Shown here: in pieces, positions 1 to 11,700 of the stretch | Position numbering within the stretch: position 1 is the stretch's first letter | Layout: every line of letters begins with the position of its first letter | Assembly (NCBI GenBank): GCA_019119335.1 | Contig: DWXF01000035.1 | Location: 1 to 45,662, forward strand | Origin: Candidatus Flavonifractor merdavium | GTDB taxonomy: Bacteria > Bacillota > Clostridia > Oscillospirales > Oscillospiraceae | Direction of reading: 5' to 3' | Length of the DNA: 45,662 nucleotides | Notes under the pieces: generated by a model | Databases searched by the model: none | Seen by the model: only the letters and a program-made list of their open reading frames with translations | What the model was told of the DNA's origin: nothing | Translations under genes and position numbers: made by a program

Positions 1-206
<206 letters not shown>

Positions 207-220
207 TTATAAATTCTGTG

Positions 221-565
221 TCACATATTCCGGGTGGCCACAAAGTCCACCCCGGTGCCACAGATATTCTCCACTACCACCTGGCCCACCTGGACGGGGG
301 CCTTGACCGTCACCCCGTCCAGCAGGGAGACAGCCGCGAAGATGTCCCCCTTGGGAATGGGGCCGTTGGTTTTCACCGGACAGCGGGGATAGGCCCCGCC
401 CTCACAGCGGACGGTGGAGGTGACCACCCGGGTGGGATGGGTCAGCTCCGCCCTGCCGTAATCCGTCCCCTTGGGGCAGCTGTTGCCGGTGACGGCGTAA
501 TCCTGTTCCTCGTCCACCTTCAGATGGCAGCCCTTGGGACAGACGATGCAGATAAGCTCCTTCAT
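221..565 (-). CDS. DUF1667 cysteine-rich protein of the glycerol-3-phosphate dehydrogenase cluster
   Basis: A 114-residue protein with a CxxCxxxC group at residues 6-13 and a second SCPKG motif near residue 30, consistent with metal or iron-sulfur binding. In Firmicutes, DUF1667 proteins are usually encoded beside two FAD oxidoreductases that replace GlpABC, as here. A role as the small electron-transfer or structural subunit of that dehydrogenase is inferred from context. Its start overlaps the end of the upstream flavoprotein gene by 4 bp (562-565), indicating translational coupling. Family assignment is good; biochemical role is not established from sequence. Confidence 0.88.
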   Translation of the reverse strand: MKELICIVCPKGCHLKVDEEQDYAVTGNSCPKGTDYGRAELTHPTRVVTSTVRCEGGAYPRCPVKTNGPIPKGDIFAAVSLLDGVTVKAPVQVGQVVVENICGTGVDFVATRNM

Positions 566-1821
566 TTGGACGCCACCTCCTCAATGGATACAGTCAACGT
601 ACCGCTGGCCCCGTCCAGCAGCTTGCGGGGAAGCATAATGTGCTCCATCTCGCCGGGGGCCAGATAGTCTCTGGAATAGGCGGCCACCTGGGCGCCGCCG
701 GAGGTGACCAGAATGCGGCTGGGGCCGCATACCCGGTTCACCCGGAAAAACAGGTCGCAGGCCTTTTCCACCCGGCCGGGCCGGATGTGCTGGGGCACGG
801 TGTAGGTCACTCCGTCCCCGTTCTTCACCTCCAGAACGGGCTGGTTCTCCCCCGGCCCCTCCTGGACGTACTGGGCGGCGGCTTTTCCAGCCCGCTGGCT
901 CTCGGCGGTGACGAAGTCCACCAGATCGTGGACGTGGGCCACGTTGCCCGAGGCAAACACGCCGGGCAGAGAGGTCTCCATATTCTCCCAGACAATCGCC
1001 CCGTTGGTGCGGGGGTCGATCTGGATGCCCGCCTGTCGGGTCAGCTCGTTCTCCGGGATCAGGCCCACGGAGAGCAGCAGGGTGTCGCAGTCGAACACCA
1101 TTTCGGTGCCGGGAATGGGCTGCCGCCGGTCGTCCACCTGGGATACCACCACCTGCTCCACCCGGTCTCTGCCCCGGATATCCGTGACGGTGTGGGAGAG
1201 GTAGAGGGGAATGTCGTAGTCGTGGAGGCACTGGACGATGTTCCGGTTCAGGCCGCCGGAGTAGGGCATGACCTCCACGCAGGCCAGCACCTTGGCCCCC
1301 TCCAGGGTCATCCGCCGGGCCATGATGAGGCCGATATCGCCGCTGCCCAGGATGACCACCCGCTTGCCGGGGAGCCAGCCCTCCATGTTCACATACCGCT
1401 GGGCCGCCCCGGCGGTAAAGATGCCGGCGGGCCGGGTGCCGGGAATGGCGATGGCCCCCCGGGTGCGTTCCCGGCAGCCCATGGCCAGCAGGATGCTCTT
1501 GGCCTCCTCCACCCGGTAGCCCGTCTCTTTGCCCACCATATGTACCTTCCGGTCGGGGGTGACCTCCAGGGCCATGGTGTCCAGGCGCACCTCCACGCCG
1601 GTGTCCTGAAGCATCCGCACAAACCGCCCGGCGTACTCCGGGCCGGTGAGCTCCTCTTTAAAGTAGTGCAGGCCGAAGCCGTTGTGGATACACTGATTGA
1701 GGATGCCGCCCAGTTCCTTGTCCCGCTCCACAATCAAAATGCGGCGCAGGCCGGCCTCCCACGCGGCGCAGGCCCCGGCCAGACCGGCCGGGCCGCCGCC
1801 AAGCACAATCAGATCATACAT
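562..1821 (-). CDS. NAD(P)/FAD-dependent oxidoreductase of the glp operon
   Basis: A 419-residue flavoprotein of the pyridine nucleotide-disulfide oxidoreductase type. An FAD-binding GGGPAG motif lies at residues 8-13, a second Rossmann motif for NAD(P) (VVILGSGDIG) near residue 155, and a C-terminal FAD-contact segment (GVFASGNVAHVHD) near residue 290. A conserved cysteine occurs in LNQCIHNGFG near residue 43. It sits between the GlpA-like gene and DUF1667, sharing one base with the former and 4 bp with the latter. By context it should pass electrons from glycerol-3-phosphate oxidation; it takes the place of GlpB but is not obviously homologous to it throughout. Electron acceptor unknown. 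Confidence 0.88.
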   Translation of the reverse strand: MYDLIVLGGGPAGLAGACAAWEAGLRRILIVERDKELGGILNQCIHNGFGLHYFKEELTGPEYAGRFVRMLQDTGVEVRLDTMALEVTPDRKVHMVGKETGYRVEEAKSILLAMGCRERTRGAIAIPGTRPAGIFTAGAAQRYVNMEGWLPGKRVVILGSGDIGLIMARRMTLEGAKVLACVEVMPYSGGLNRNIVQCLHDYDIPLYLSHTVTDIRGRDRVEQVVVSQVDDRRQPIPGTEMVFDCDTLLLSVGLIPENELTRQAGIQIDPRTNGAIVWENMETSLPGVFASGNVAHVHDLVDFVTAESQRAGKAAAQYVQEGPGENQPVLEVKNGDGVTYTVPQHIRPGRVEKACDLFFRVNRVCGPSRILVTSGGAQVAAYSRDYLAPGEMEHIMLPRKLLDGASGTLTVSIEEVASK

Positions 1822-3251
1822 CAGCGCGCCCCTCCTTTCGTCTCACGGACCAGCAGCCAGGAGCCGGCCCGCTCCTGAGGAATATCTCCGGGAGAGCGGT
1901 GCTGTTCCCGGGCCAGCAGCTCCACCACACGGGGGCCGCAGAAGCCGCCCTGACAGCGGCCCAGACCGGCCCCTGCCCGGCGCTTCACCCCGTCTACCGA
2001 CCGGGGCGGGATGGGACCGGCCAGAGCGTCCAGGATCTCCCCCTCGGTGACGGTCTCACACCGGCAGATCACCCGGCCGTAGGCCGGATGCTCCGCCACC
2101 AGCTTGGCCTTCTCCTCCGGGGACATCTCCCGGAACCGGACCCGCTTCCGGCTGGTCTGGAAGTCCTCCTTCCGCTCCAGGGCCAGGCCCGCCTGGCCCA
2201 GCAGCTCCACGGCGTATTCCCCGATGGCGGGGGCGGCGGACAGGCCGGGAGAGCAGATGCCCGCCAGGTCCAGGAAATGGGGAGCGGACAGCTCAATGAT
2301 AAAGTCCTTGGCGCCGGTGGAGGCGCGCACCCCGGCGAAGTTGCGGATGGAGGTGCGGAAATCCACCGACGGCACCGAACGCAGGGCGGTCTCCCGCACG
2401 AAGGCCAGTCCCGCGCTGGTGGTGGAGGTGTCGTCCCCCTCCACCGGCTCGGCGTCTGGGCCCACGATCAGGTTGCCGTGGACGGTGGGGGACACCAGCA
2501 CGCCCTTGCCCTTCTCATTGGGGCACTGGAAGATCACCCGGCCCACCCGGCCGCCCTCGCTCTTGTCCAGCAGGAAGTACTGGCCCCGGGAGGGGTGGAT
2601 GGCAAAGGAGGGAGAGGCGGCCATCTCGTGGATGGTCTGGGCCTCCAGCCCGGCGGCGTTGACCACGTACCGGGCCTCCAGCACGCCCCGGTTGGTCTCC
2701 ACCCGCCAGCCCTCCTCCGTGGGCGTCAGGCCGGTGACGGCGGTCTCCAGCTGGAGCTCCGCGCCGTTGCGCACCGCCGTCTCCGCCAGAGCCAGGCCGT
2801 ACTCCCAGGGGGAGCAGATGGCGGCGGTGGGGGCGAGAAGGGCGGCGGTGACGGTGGGGGAGAGGTTGGGCTCCAGGGCCCGGGCCTCGTCGCCCGTCAG
2901 CAGGGCAAGGTCGGGCACCCCGTTGGCCACGCCCCGGCGATACAGCTCCTCCAGGTGGGCCTGGTCCTCCGGGGAGAAGCCCAGCACCAGGGAGCCGCAG
3001 GGCAGGTAGGGCACGTCCAGCGCGGCGCACAGCTCCCGGGCCAGGGCGGCGCCCCGGACGTTGAGCCTGGCCATGAGGGTGCCGGGGACGGGATCATACC
3101 CGGCGTGGATGATGGCGGAGTTGGCCTTGGTGGTGCCGCAGGCCACGTCGTTCTCCCGCTCCACGATCCCTACCTTGAGCCGGTACTTGGACAGCTCAAA
3201 GGCGGTGGCCGCGCCCACGATGCCGCAGCCGATGATCACAACGTCGTACAT
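1821..3251 (-). CDS. glpA: GlpA-like FAD-dependent glycerol-3-phosphate dehydrogenase with BFD-type [2Fe-2S] domain
   Basis: A 476-residue DAO-family flavoprotein. The N-terminal motif VVIIGCGIVGAATAFELS binds FAD. The C-terminal part (about 405-460) is a BFD-like [2Fe-2S] domain with a CxC pair (VICRCETV) and a later CxxxxC pair (GRCQGGFCGP). Expected reaction: glycerol-3-phosphate to dihydroxyacetone phosphate. I place the start at the ATG at 3249-3251, preceded by CGGGAGG; an in-frame extension to 3341 would cross the terminator hairpin and has no ribosome binding site. The intrinsic terminator between this gene and glpP is a probable GlpP target. Related DAO/BFD enzymes can act on other hydroxy acids, but the glpP and glpK neighbours favour glycerol-3-phosphate. 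Confidence 0.88.
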   Translation of the reverse strand: MYDVVIIGCGIVGAATAFELSKYRLKVGIVERENDVACGTTKANSAIIHAGYDPVPGTLMARLNVRGAALARELCAALDVPYLPCGSLVLGFSPEDQAHLEELYRRGVANGVPDLALLTGDEARALEPNLSPTVTAALLAPTAAICSPWEYGLALAETAVRNGAELQLETAVTGLTPTEEGWRVETNRGVLEARYVVNAAGLEAQTIHEMAASPSFAIHPSRGQYFLLDKSEGGRVGRVIFQCPNEKGKGVLVSPTVHGNLIVGPDAEPVEGDDTSTTSAGLAFVRETALRSVPSVDFRTSIRNFAGVRASTGAKDFIIELSAPHFLDLAGICSPGLSAAPAIGEYAVELLGQAGLALERKEDFQTSRKRVRFREMSPEEKAKLVAEHPAYGRVICRCETVTEGEILDALAGPIPPRSVDGVKRRAGAGLGRCQGGFCGPRVVELLAREQHRSPGDIPQERAGSWLLVRETKGGAR

Positions 3252-3284
3252 AGCAAAACCTCCCGTAAACCATTGTATCAGACG

Positions 3285-3338
3285 AAAAAAGAGCGAAACA
3301 GAACCGCCCCGGCATGGGGCTGGCGCTGTTTCACTCTC
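3285..3338 (-). terminator. Intrinsic terminator between glpP and glpA, candidate GlpP-controlled attenuator
   Basis: Read on the minus strand, a long hairpin with arms GAGTGAAACAG and CTGTTTCGCTC, and an inner GCCCC/GGGGC stem, is followed directly by TTTTTT. It lies downstream of glpP and about 35 bp before the glpA start. In Bacillus, GlpP with glycerol-3-phosphate prevents termination in glp leader mRNAs. The same arrangement here suggests control of the glpA-glpK part of the operon; this is inference from position and structure. Confidence 0.8.
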
Positions 3339-3375
3339 CAATCTCCAGAAACATCCATATGCACTTGTCCGGGTC

Positions 3376-3945
3376 CTACATACTCCACACAGCGGGGTTG
3401 GTGGAGGACACCGCCACCGCTCCAGCCCCCAGAGCCCCGGTGACGTCCTCCTTGTCGGAGATCAGGCCTCCGGCGATGATGGGCCTGCCGGTGGTCCGGC
3501 AGAGCTGGCGGATGATCTTGGGCATCAGGCCCGGCAGCACCTCCACCAGGTCGGCGGTCTCATGGGATACGTGGCGCTCCAGATTCTTCAGGGCCATGGA
3601 GTCCAGCAGGAAGATCCGCTGGATGGCCACCAGGCCCAGCTCCCTGGCCCGCCGGGTCAGCGTGGCTTTGGTGGAGATCACGCCGTCGGCGGCGGTGCTC
3701 CGGGCGATGAAATCCACGGAGATCTCCCGGGTGGACAGCCCCTCCACCAGATCCAGATGGACAAACGCCCGCTTGCCCGCCTCCCGCACCTGGGCCACCG
3801 TGTCCCGGATGGTGAGAATGTCCCCATAGAGCAGGAAGAGCACCGGAGCCTCGCTGCGCAGGGCCCGCTTCAGGCCGTCGTCGTCCTTCACTGCCGCAAT
3901 CACCGGTCCGTCGGCCAGAAGCTCCAAAAGCTGGGGTGTGTCCAT
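3376..3945 (-). CDS. glpP: Glycerol-3-phosphate-responsive antiterminator GlpP
   Basis: A 189-residue TIM-barrel-like GlpP family protein. Recognisable segments are VIAAVKDDDGL near the N-terminus, the LLYGDI strand, FVHLDLVEGLS, QRIFLLDS and the C-terminal phosphate-binding stretch IIAGGLISDKEDV followed by GAVAVSSTNPAVW. The family binds glycerol-3-phosphate and glp leader mRNA to allow read-through of terminators. Start chosen at the ATG at 3943-3945, preceded by CTTGGAGGG; an upstream in-frame ATG at 4026 lacks a ribosome binding site. It is the first gene of the glp operon and has its own promoter. Confidence 0.93.
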   Translation of the reverse strand: MDTPQLLELLADGPVIAAVKDDDGLKRALRSEAPVLFLLYGDILTIRDTVAQVREAGKRAFVHLDLVEGLSTREISVDFIARSTAADGVISTKATLTRRARELGLVAIQRIFLLDSMALKNLERHVSHETADLVEVLPGLMPKIIRQLCRTTGRPIIAGGLISDKEDVTGALGAGAVAVSSTNPAVWSM

Positions 3946-4037
3946 GCCAGTCCCTCCAAGATCATGTGCGCAAAAAGGGCGCAAAGCAGCCTGAACCACT
4001 CTGCGCCTCTCAAAACCTCCGCACATTGCTTGACTGT

Positions 4038-4066
4038 ATTATAGCAGGATATGGTTAAAATTACAA
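4038..4066 (-). promoter_or_regulatory. Promoter of glpP operon (TTGTAA-17-TATAAT)
   Basis: On the minus strand a -35 TTGTAA (4061-4066) and a perfect -10 TATAAT (4038-4043) are separated by 17 bp, about 95 bp before the glpP start. It diverges from the pfl promoter, whose -35 begins about 60 bp away. Confidence 0.75.
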
Positions 4067-4128
4067 GAGGGAGAAGTGGGGGGAAGATGTTTTTGACAGT
4101 TTGCACAAAAAAGATGGGTGCTTTTTTG

Positions 4129-4158
4129 TTGACAAACGGGGGAGGGCCGTGGTATAAA
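4129..4158 (+). promoter_or_regulatory. Promoter of pflAB (TTGACA-18-TATAAA)
   Basis: A perfect -35 TTGACA (4129-4134) and -10 TATAAA (4153-4158) are 18 bp apart. The predicted start of transcription, about 4165, coincides with the first base of the P1 stem of the riboswitch, supporting both calls. Confidence 0.8.
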
Positions 4159-4163
4159 TGGTA

Positions 4164-4267
4164 CATCATATGACTGACGGATAATGTGGAGCCACCACAT
4201 GGAGTATGATGAGAAAGAAGCCGACCGTCTGGGCGAGGAAAGCCCGGATTGTCGGCTTTTCTTTTTT
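4164..4267 (+). ncRNA. ZTP riboswitch (pfl motif) with overlapping terminator
   Basis: The leader shows the layout of the pfl/ZTP RNA. P1 is formed by CATCATA (4164-4170) and TATGATG (4205-4211). Inside it come the conserved-type segment GACTGACGGATA and a short hairpin TGTGG/CCACA. A purine-rich linker follows, then a 3' domain with CCGACCGTCTGGGC. That 3' hairpin (4218-4258, arms AAGCCGAC and GTCGGCTT) is followed by TTTTCTTTTTTT, so it doubles as the terminator. ZTP binding generally turns such switches on, signalling 10-formyl-THF shortage; PFL makes formate for formyl-THF synthesis. Recognition is from memory of the family consensus, not a covariance search. Confidence 0.88.
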
Positions 4268-4289
4268 TGCAAAGGAGGTATGGTTCCAC

Positions 4290-5018
4290 ATGATTTTGGG
4301 CCGGATCCACTCCCTGGAGTCCATGGGTCTGGTGGACGGGCCGGGGGTACGGGCGGTGGTCTTTCTCCAGGGGTGCGCCCTGCGCTGCCGGTACTGCCAC
4401 AACCCGGACACCTGGGCCATGGAGGGGGGCGAGACCTGCACCCCCCAACAGCTCACCGGCCGGCTGCTCCGCTTCAAGCCCTACTTCGGCCAAACCGGCG
4501 GGGTGACCTTCTCCGGGGGAGAGCCGCTGCTCCAGTCGGCGTTTCTGGCGGAGTGTCTGGCCCTGTGCCGGCAGGCGGGGGTCCACACCTGCCTGGACAC
4601 GGCGGGCTGCGGCCTGGGGGCGTACGGCCCCATTTTACAAAATACCGACCTGGTGCTGCTGGACGTGAAGCACCACGACCCGGAGGGCTACCGGCAGCTC
4701 ACCGGCCGGTCCATGGCGGCCTTTGACCGCTTTCTGGAGCAGGTCCAGCAGGCGGGGGTCCCCCTGTGGGTGCGCCATGTGGCGGTGCCCGGCCTCACCG
4801 ACGGGGCGGAGCACCTAGCGGGGCTGGAACGGTACTTACAGACCATCCGGCACATCCGGCGGGTGGAGCTGCTGCCCTACCACACCCTGGGGGTCCACAA
4901 GTACGCCGCCCTGGGCATCCCCTATCCCCTGGAGGGGACGCCCCCCATGGAGGGGGAGGCCCTGGCGGACTGGAACAGACGACTGAACGAGACTTGCTGC
5001 GAAAAGGAGAACCTATGA
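4290..5018 (+). CDS. pflA: Pyruvate formate-lyase activating enzyme (radical SAM)
   Basis: A 242-residue radical SAM enzyme that abstracts a hydrogen from the glycyl residue of PFL using S-adenosylmethionine and a [4Fe-4S] cluster. The cluster motif CALRCRYC (CxxxCxxC) is at about residues 28-35, followed by the SAM-binding [10 protein letters not shown]. The start is the ATG at 4290 with AAGGAGG at about 4271-4277; the in-frame upstream ATGs fall inside the riboswitch. The stop codon overlaps the pflB start (ATGA at 5015-5018), coupling translation of activase and enzyme. Confidence 0.95.
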   Translation: MILGRIHSLESMGLVDGPGVRAVVFLQGCALRCRYCHNPDTWAMEGGETCTPQQLTGRLLRFKPYFGQTGGVTFSGGEPLLQSAFLAECLALCRQAGVHTCLDTAGCGLGAYGPILQNTDLVLLDVKHHDPEGYRQLTGRSMAAFDRFLEQVQQAGVPLWVRHVAVPGLTDGAEHLAGLERYLQTIRHIRRVELLPYHTLGVHKYAALGIPYPLEGTPPMEGEALADWNRRLNETCCEKENL

Positions 5019-7258
5019 GCATTGATGTGAATTGCGCCGCCTGGCAGGGCTTCCGCACCGGCGAGTGGCGGCATTTGGTGAACGTGCGGAATTTTATCCA
5101 GAAGAATTACACTCCCTACACCGGGGACGCCGGTTTTCTGGCCGGGATTTCCACAAAAACGGCGGCGGTGTGGAAAAAGGCCCAGGCCCTCATCATTGAA
5201 GAGGTGCAGAAGGGAATCATCGACGTGGAGACCCACGCCGTCTCCGGTATCGACAACTTTGCCCCCGGCTACATCGACCGGGACAACGAGGTAATCGTGG
5301 GCCTCCAGACCGACGCCCCCCTGAAGCGGATCGTCAACCCCTTCGGCGGCATCCGCAACGCCACCTCCGCCCTGGAGCAGTACGGCTACCGGCTGGACCC
5401 GGAGATCGAGCGGCACTTCCGCCTCTACCGCAAGACCCACAACGAGGGGGTCTTTGACGCCTACCCCAAGCGCACCCGGCTGGCCCGGTCGGCAGGGCTG
5501 CTCACCGGCCTGCCCGACGCCTACGGCCGGGGCCGTATTGTGGGGGACTACCGCCGGGTGCCCCTGTACGGCACCGATTTTCTCATCGAGGAGAAGGAGA
5601 AGGACCTGGATCTGCTGGACGGGGCCATGACCGACGAGCGCATCCGCCTGCGGGAGGAGGTGCAGATGCAGATCCGGGCCTTAAAGGAGATGGCCGCCAT
5701 GGCCGCCAGGTACGGCTGCGACATCACCCGCCCGGCGGAGAACGCCCGGGAGGCGGTGCAGAACCTGTACATGGCCTATCTGGCGGGGGTGAAGGAGAAC
5801 AACGGCGCCGCCACCTCCCTGGGCCGCACCGCCACCTTCCTGGATATCTACATCCAGCGGGACCTGGACAAAGGCGTGCTGGACGAGCGGGGGGCCCAGG
5901 AGCTGATGGATCAGTTTGTCATCAAGCTGCGGCTGGTGCGCCACCTGCGTACCCCAGAGTACAATGAGCTCTTTGGCGGCGACCCCACCTGGGTCACCGA
6001 GTCCATCGGCGGCATGGGGGTGGACGGCCGCACTCTGGTGACCCGCAACTCCTTCCGGATGCTCCACACCCTCACCAACCTGGGCACCGCCCCCGAGCCC
6101 AACCTGACGGTGCTGTGGAGCAAGGACCTGCCCGAGGGGTTCAAGCGGTACTGCGCCGACATGAGCATCAGGACCGACTCCATCCAGTACGAGAGCGACG
6201 AGCTGATGCGCCCCATGTACGGGGACGACTATTGCATCTCCTGCTGCGTGTCCGCCATGGCGGTGGGCAAGCAGATGCAGTTTTTCGGCGCCCGGGCCAA
6301 CCTGGCCAAGAGCCTGCTGTACGCCATCAACGGCGGCGTGGACGAGAAGAAGGGCGTCCGGGTGGTGCCCGACATCCCCCTGGATCAGGACGAGGTGCTG
6401 GACTACCCCAAGGTGCTGGGCAACTACAAAAAGGTGCTCTCCTACGTGGCGGAGCTCTACGTGGACACCATCAACATCATCCACTACATGCACGACAAGT
6501 ACGCCTATGAGAGCAGCCAGATGGCCCTCCACGACACCCTGGTGGAGCGGCTGGCCGCCTTCGGGGTGGCGGGGCTGTCCATTGCCGCCGACTCCCTCTC
6601 CGCCATCAAATTTGCCAAAGTACGCCCCGTCCGGGATGAGAACGGCATCGCCGTGGACTTTGAAGTGGAGGGGGACTTCCCCAAGTACGGCAACGACGAC
6701 GACCGGGTGGACGACATCGCCGTGGAGCTGGTGTCCTACTTTTCCGCTGAACTGAAAAAGCACCCCCTGTACCGGAACGCCATCCACACCCTCTCCGCCC
6801 TCACCATCACCTCCAACGTGATGTACGGCAAAAAGACCGGGGCCACCCCCGACGGCCGCAAGGCGGGGGAGCCCTTCGCCCCTGGGGCCAACCCCATGCA
6901 CGGCCGGGACAAGAGCGGGGCCCTGGCCTCCCTCAACTCGGTGGCCAAGCTGCCCTACCGGGCGGTGTGCCAGGACGGGGTATCCAACACCTTTTCCATC
7001 GTACCCAACGCCCTGGGCAGGAGCGACGGGGAGCGCACCGGCAACCTGGTGAACATCCTGGACGGTTACTTCATCCAGGGTGCCCACCACCTGAACGTCA
7101 ACGTCATGAACCGGCAGCTGCTGTTGGACGCCATGGAGCATCCCGAGCAGTACCCCACCCTCACCATCCGGGTGTCGGGCTACGCGGTGAACTTCTCCCG
7201 CCTCAGCCGGGAGCAGCAGCTGGAGGTCATCAAGCGCACCTTCCACCAGCAGATGTAA
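5015..7258 (+). CDS. pflB: Formate C-acetyltransferase (pyruvate formate-lyase)
   Basis: A 747-residue glycyl radical enzyme that converts pyruvate and CoA to acetyl-CoA and formate in the anaerobic cytoplasm. The active-site Cys-Cys pair lies in [11 protein letters not shown] and the glycyl radical loop [13 protein letters not shown] is about 30 residues from the C-terminus, as in true PFLs. Length matches the family (about 740-760). The start is the ATG at 5015 with AAAAGGAG just upstream; an in-frame extension to 4766 is only the pflA gene read in another frame. With pflA it is governed by the ZTP switch, tying formate production to one-carbon demand. Confidence 0.96.
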   Translation: MSIDVNCAAWQGFRTGEWRHLVNVRNFIQKNYTPYTGDAGFLAGISTKTAAVWKKAQALIIEEVQKGIIDVETHAVSGIDNFAPGYIDRDNEVIVGLQTDAPLKRIVNPFGGIRNATSALEQYGYRLDPEIERHFRLYRKTHNEGVFDAYPKRTRLARSAGLLTGLPDAYGRGRIVGDYRRVPLYGTDFLIEEKEKDLDLLDGAMTDERIRLREEVQMQIRALKEMAAMAARYGCDITRPAENAREAVQNLYMAYLAGVKENNGAATSLGRTATFLDIYIQRDLDKGVLDERGAQELMDQFVIKLRLVRHLRTPEYNELFGGDPTWVTESIGGMGVDGRTLVTRNSFRMLHTLTNLGTAPEPNLTVLWSKDLPEGFKRYCADMSIRTDSIQYESDELMRPMYGDDYCISCCVSAMAVGKQMQFFGARANLAKSLLYAINGGVDEKKGVRVVPDIPLDQDEVLDYPKVLGNYKKVLSYVAELYVDTINIIHYMHDKYAYESSQMALHDTLVERLAAFGVAGLSIAADSLSAIKFAKVRPVRDENGIAVDFEVEGDFPKYGNDDDRVDDIAVELVSYFSAELKKHPLYRNAIHTLSALTITSNVMYGKKTGATPDGRKAGEPFAPGANPMHGRDKSGALASLNSVAKLPYRAVCQDGVSNTFSIVPNALGRSDGERTGNLVNILDGYFIQGAHHLNVNVMNRQLLLDAMEHPEQYPTLTIRVSGYAVNFSRLSREQQLEVIKRTFHQQM

Positions 7259-7267
7259 GCACAGCGA

Positions 7268-7311
7268 AAAACCGGGCCCCGATCCAGCGGATCGGGACCC
7301 GGTTTTGTTTT
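7268..7311. terminator. Bidirectional terminator between pflB and gltD
   Basis: Arms AAAACCGGGCCCCGATCC (7268-7285) and GGATCGGGACCCGGTTTT (7289-7306) pair with one mismatch around an AGC loop. T-runs on either side allow it to serve the convergent pflAB and gltBD operons. Confidence 0.88.
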
Positions 7312-7320
7312 GGGTATCGG

Positions 7321-8775
<1,455 letters not shown>

Positions 8776-8777
8776 GC

Positions 8778-11700
8778 TTATTCCCCTGCCTTTCTGGTGT
8801 TGGCGTAGAAGGCCTCCACCTGGGCCTCCTGGCGGCTCATGCCTCGCTCCTCAAAGTGGGCGATGGTGCGCAGCATCCGGTCGTAATCGTGGGGGAGGAG
8901 CTTTTTGAAGAGGGGCAGATATTCCTCAAAATGCTCCAGAATGTGCCGGGCCTTGGCCGAGCCGGTGGCGTCGGCATGGGCCTGGATCAGCTCCCGCAGC
9001 TCGGCGGCGTCGTGGGCCTCGGTCACGGGGGACATGGACACCAGCTCCTTGTTCAGCCGCAGGTACAGATCCCGCTTCTCGTCCAGCACGTAGGCCACGC
9101 CGCCGCTCATGCCGGCGGCGAAGTTCTTGCCGGTGGGGCCCAGCACTACCACCCGGCCGCCGGTCATATACTCGCAGCCGTGGTCGCCTACCCCCTCCAC
9201 CACCGCGGTGGCCCCCGAGTTGCGCACGCAGAACCGCTCGCCGGCCACGCCGCTGAGGAAGGCCTTGCCGCTGGTGGCGCCGTACAGAGCCACGTTGCCC
9301 ACCAGGATGTTCTCCGCCGGGTCAAAGGGGCTGTTTTTGGGGGGATAGACCACAATGGTGCCGCCGGACAGGCCCTTGCCCAGGTAGTCGTTGGCGTCCC
9401 CCTCCAGCCGGAGGGTGACCCCCCTGGGCAGGAAGGCCCCGAAGGACTGGCCGCCGCCGCCGGTACACTGGATGGTGAAGGTGTCCTCGGGCAGGGCATC
9501 CCCGTGGAGCCGGGTGACGTCGGAGCCCAGGATGGTGCCCACCGCCCGATGGGTGGAGGACACTTGCAGGCTCAGCCGCCGGGACTCGCCGGCGGACAGG
9601 GCGCTGCCCAGCTGGGGCTCCAGCACCTTCAGGTCCACCGTGTCCTCCAGCTTGAAATCATATACGTCCGCCGGGTCGAAGTGGGTCTTGTCCTGTCCCG
9701 CCCAGGGGTTGTTCAGAAGAGCCGACAGGTCCACCGTGGCCGCCCGCTGGTTTACCGCCGGGGTGCGGACGGAGAGTAGGTCGGTGCGGCCCACCAGCTC
9801 GCCCACCGTGCGCACCCCCAGCTTTGCCATGTGCTCCCGCAGCTCCTGGGCGATGAAGCGCATGAAGTTGACCACGTACTCCGGCTTGCCGCAGAAGCGT
9901 TTTCTCAGCTCCGGGTTCTGGGTGGCCACACCCACCGGGCAGGTGTCCAGGTTGCACACCCGCATCATCACGCACCCCAGGGTCACCAGGGGGGCGGTGG
10001 CAAAGCCGAACTCCTCGGCCCCCAGCATACAGGCGATGGCCACATCCCGGCCGCTCATCAGCTTGCCGTCGGTCTCCACCACCACCCGAGAGCGCAGGCC
10101 GTTCTGGAGCAGGGTCTGGTGGGTCTCCGCCAGCCCCAGCTCCCAGGGCAGGCCGGCGTGGTGGATGGAGGTGCGGGGAGCCGCGCCGGTGCCGCCGTCA
10201 AAGCCGGAGATCAGCACCACCTGGGCCCCCGCCTTGGCTACGCCGGCGGCGATGGTGCCCACACCCGCCTCGCTGACCAGCTTGACGGAAATCCGGGCCT
10301 GCCGGTTGGCGCACTTTAAGTCGTAGATGAGCTGGGACAGGTCCTCGATGGAGTAGATGTCGTGGTGGGGCGGGGGAGAGATCAGGGACACGCCGGGGGT
10401 GGCGTGGCGGCACTTGGCGATCCAGGGATACACCTTGCCCGCGGGCAGGTGGCCGCCCTCGCCGGGCTTGGCCCCCTGGGCCAGCTTGATCTGGATCTCC
10501 TGGGCGCTCACCAGGTACTCGCTGGTCACCCCGAAGCGGCCGGAGGCCACCTGCTTGATGGCCGAGTTGCGGGCGGGGTCGGCCAGCCGGTCGGGCTCCT
10601 CGCCCCCCTCGCCGGAGTTGGACTTGCCCCCCAGCAGGTTCATGGCCTGAGCCAGACACTCGTGGGCCTCCCGGGAGATGGAGCCGTAGCTCATGGCCCC
10701 GGTTTTGAAGCGCTTGACGATGGCTTCCACGCTCTCCACCTCCTCCAGAGGGATGGGGGCGTCGGCGTACTTCATATCCAGCAGGCCCCGGAGGGTGTGG
10801 GGCCGGGTCTCGTCATCCACCCGCCGGGTGTACTGGCGGAACAGGTCGTAGTCCCCCCGCCGGGTGGCCTGCTGGAGCAGATGGATGGTCTGGGGGTCGT
10901 ACAGGTGGTCCTCGCCGCCGGAGCGGGCCTTGTGGGAGCCCAGGCTGTCCAGCTCCAGGTCCACCTCCAGCCCCAGGGGGTCGAAAGCTTTGGCGTGGTT
11001 GCGCTCCACCGCCGCCCCCATCTCCTCCAGGCCGATGCCTCCTACCCGGGAGACGGTGTTGGTAAAGTATTTGTCGATGACGTCCTGCCGGATGCCCACC
11101 GCCTCAAAGATCTGGGCGGACTGGTAGGACTGGAGGGTGGAGATGCCCATTTTGGAGGCGATCTTCACGATGCCGTGGAGGACGGCCTGGGTGTAGTCCT
11201 TTACCGCTGTGTGGAAGTCCTTGTCCAGCAGGCCCTCCTCGATGAGCTCCACGATAGTCTCCTCCGCCAGGTAGGGGTTCACCGCCCGGGCGCCATAGCC
11301 CAGCAGGGCGGCGAAGTGGTGCACGTCCCGGGGCTCGGCGGATTCCAGGATGATGGACACCGCCGTGCGCTTCTTGGTGCGGATGAGGTACTGCTCCATG
11401 GCGGACACCGCCAGCAGGGAGGGGATGGCCACATGGTTCTCGTCCACCCCCCGGTCGGAGAGGACCACCACGTTGGCGCCCTCCCGCCAGGCCCGGTCCA
11501 CCGCCACCGCCAGCTGGCTCACCGCCCGCTCCAGGGAGGTGTTTTTGTAGTAGAGCAGGGAGACGGTGGCCACGTGGAAGCCCGACTGATCCATGCTCTT
11601 GATCTTCATTAAATCGGTGGAGGTGAGGATGGGGTTCTGGATCTGGAGCACCCGGCAGTTGGACCCCTTCTCCTCCAGCAGATTGCCGTCGTCTCCCACG

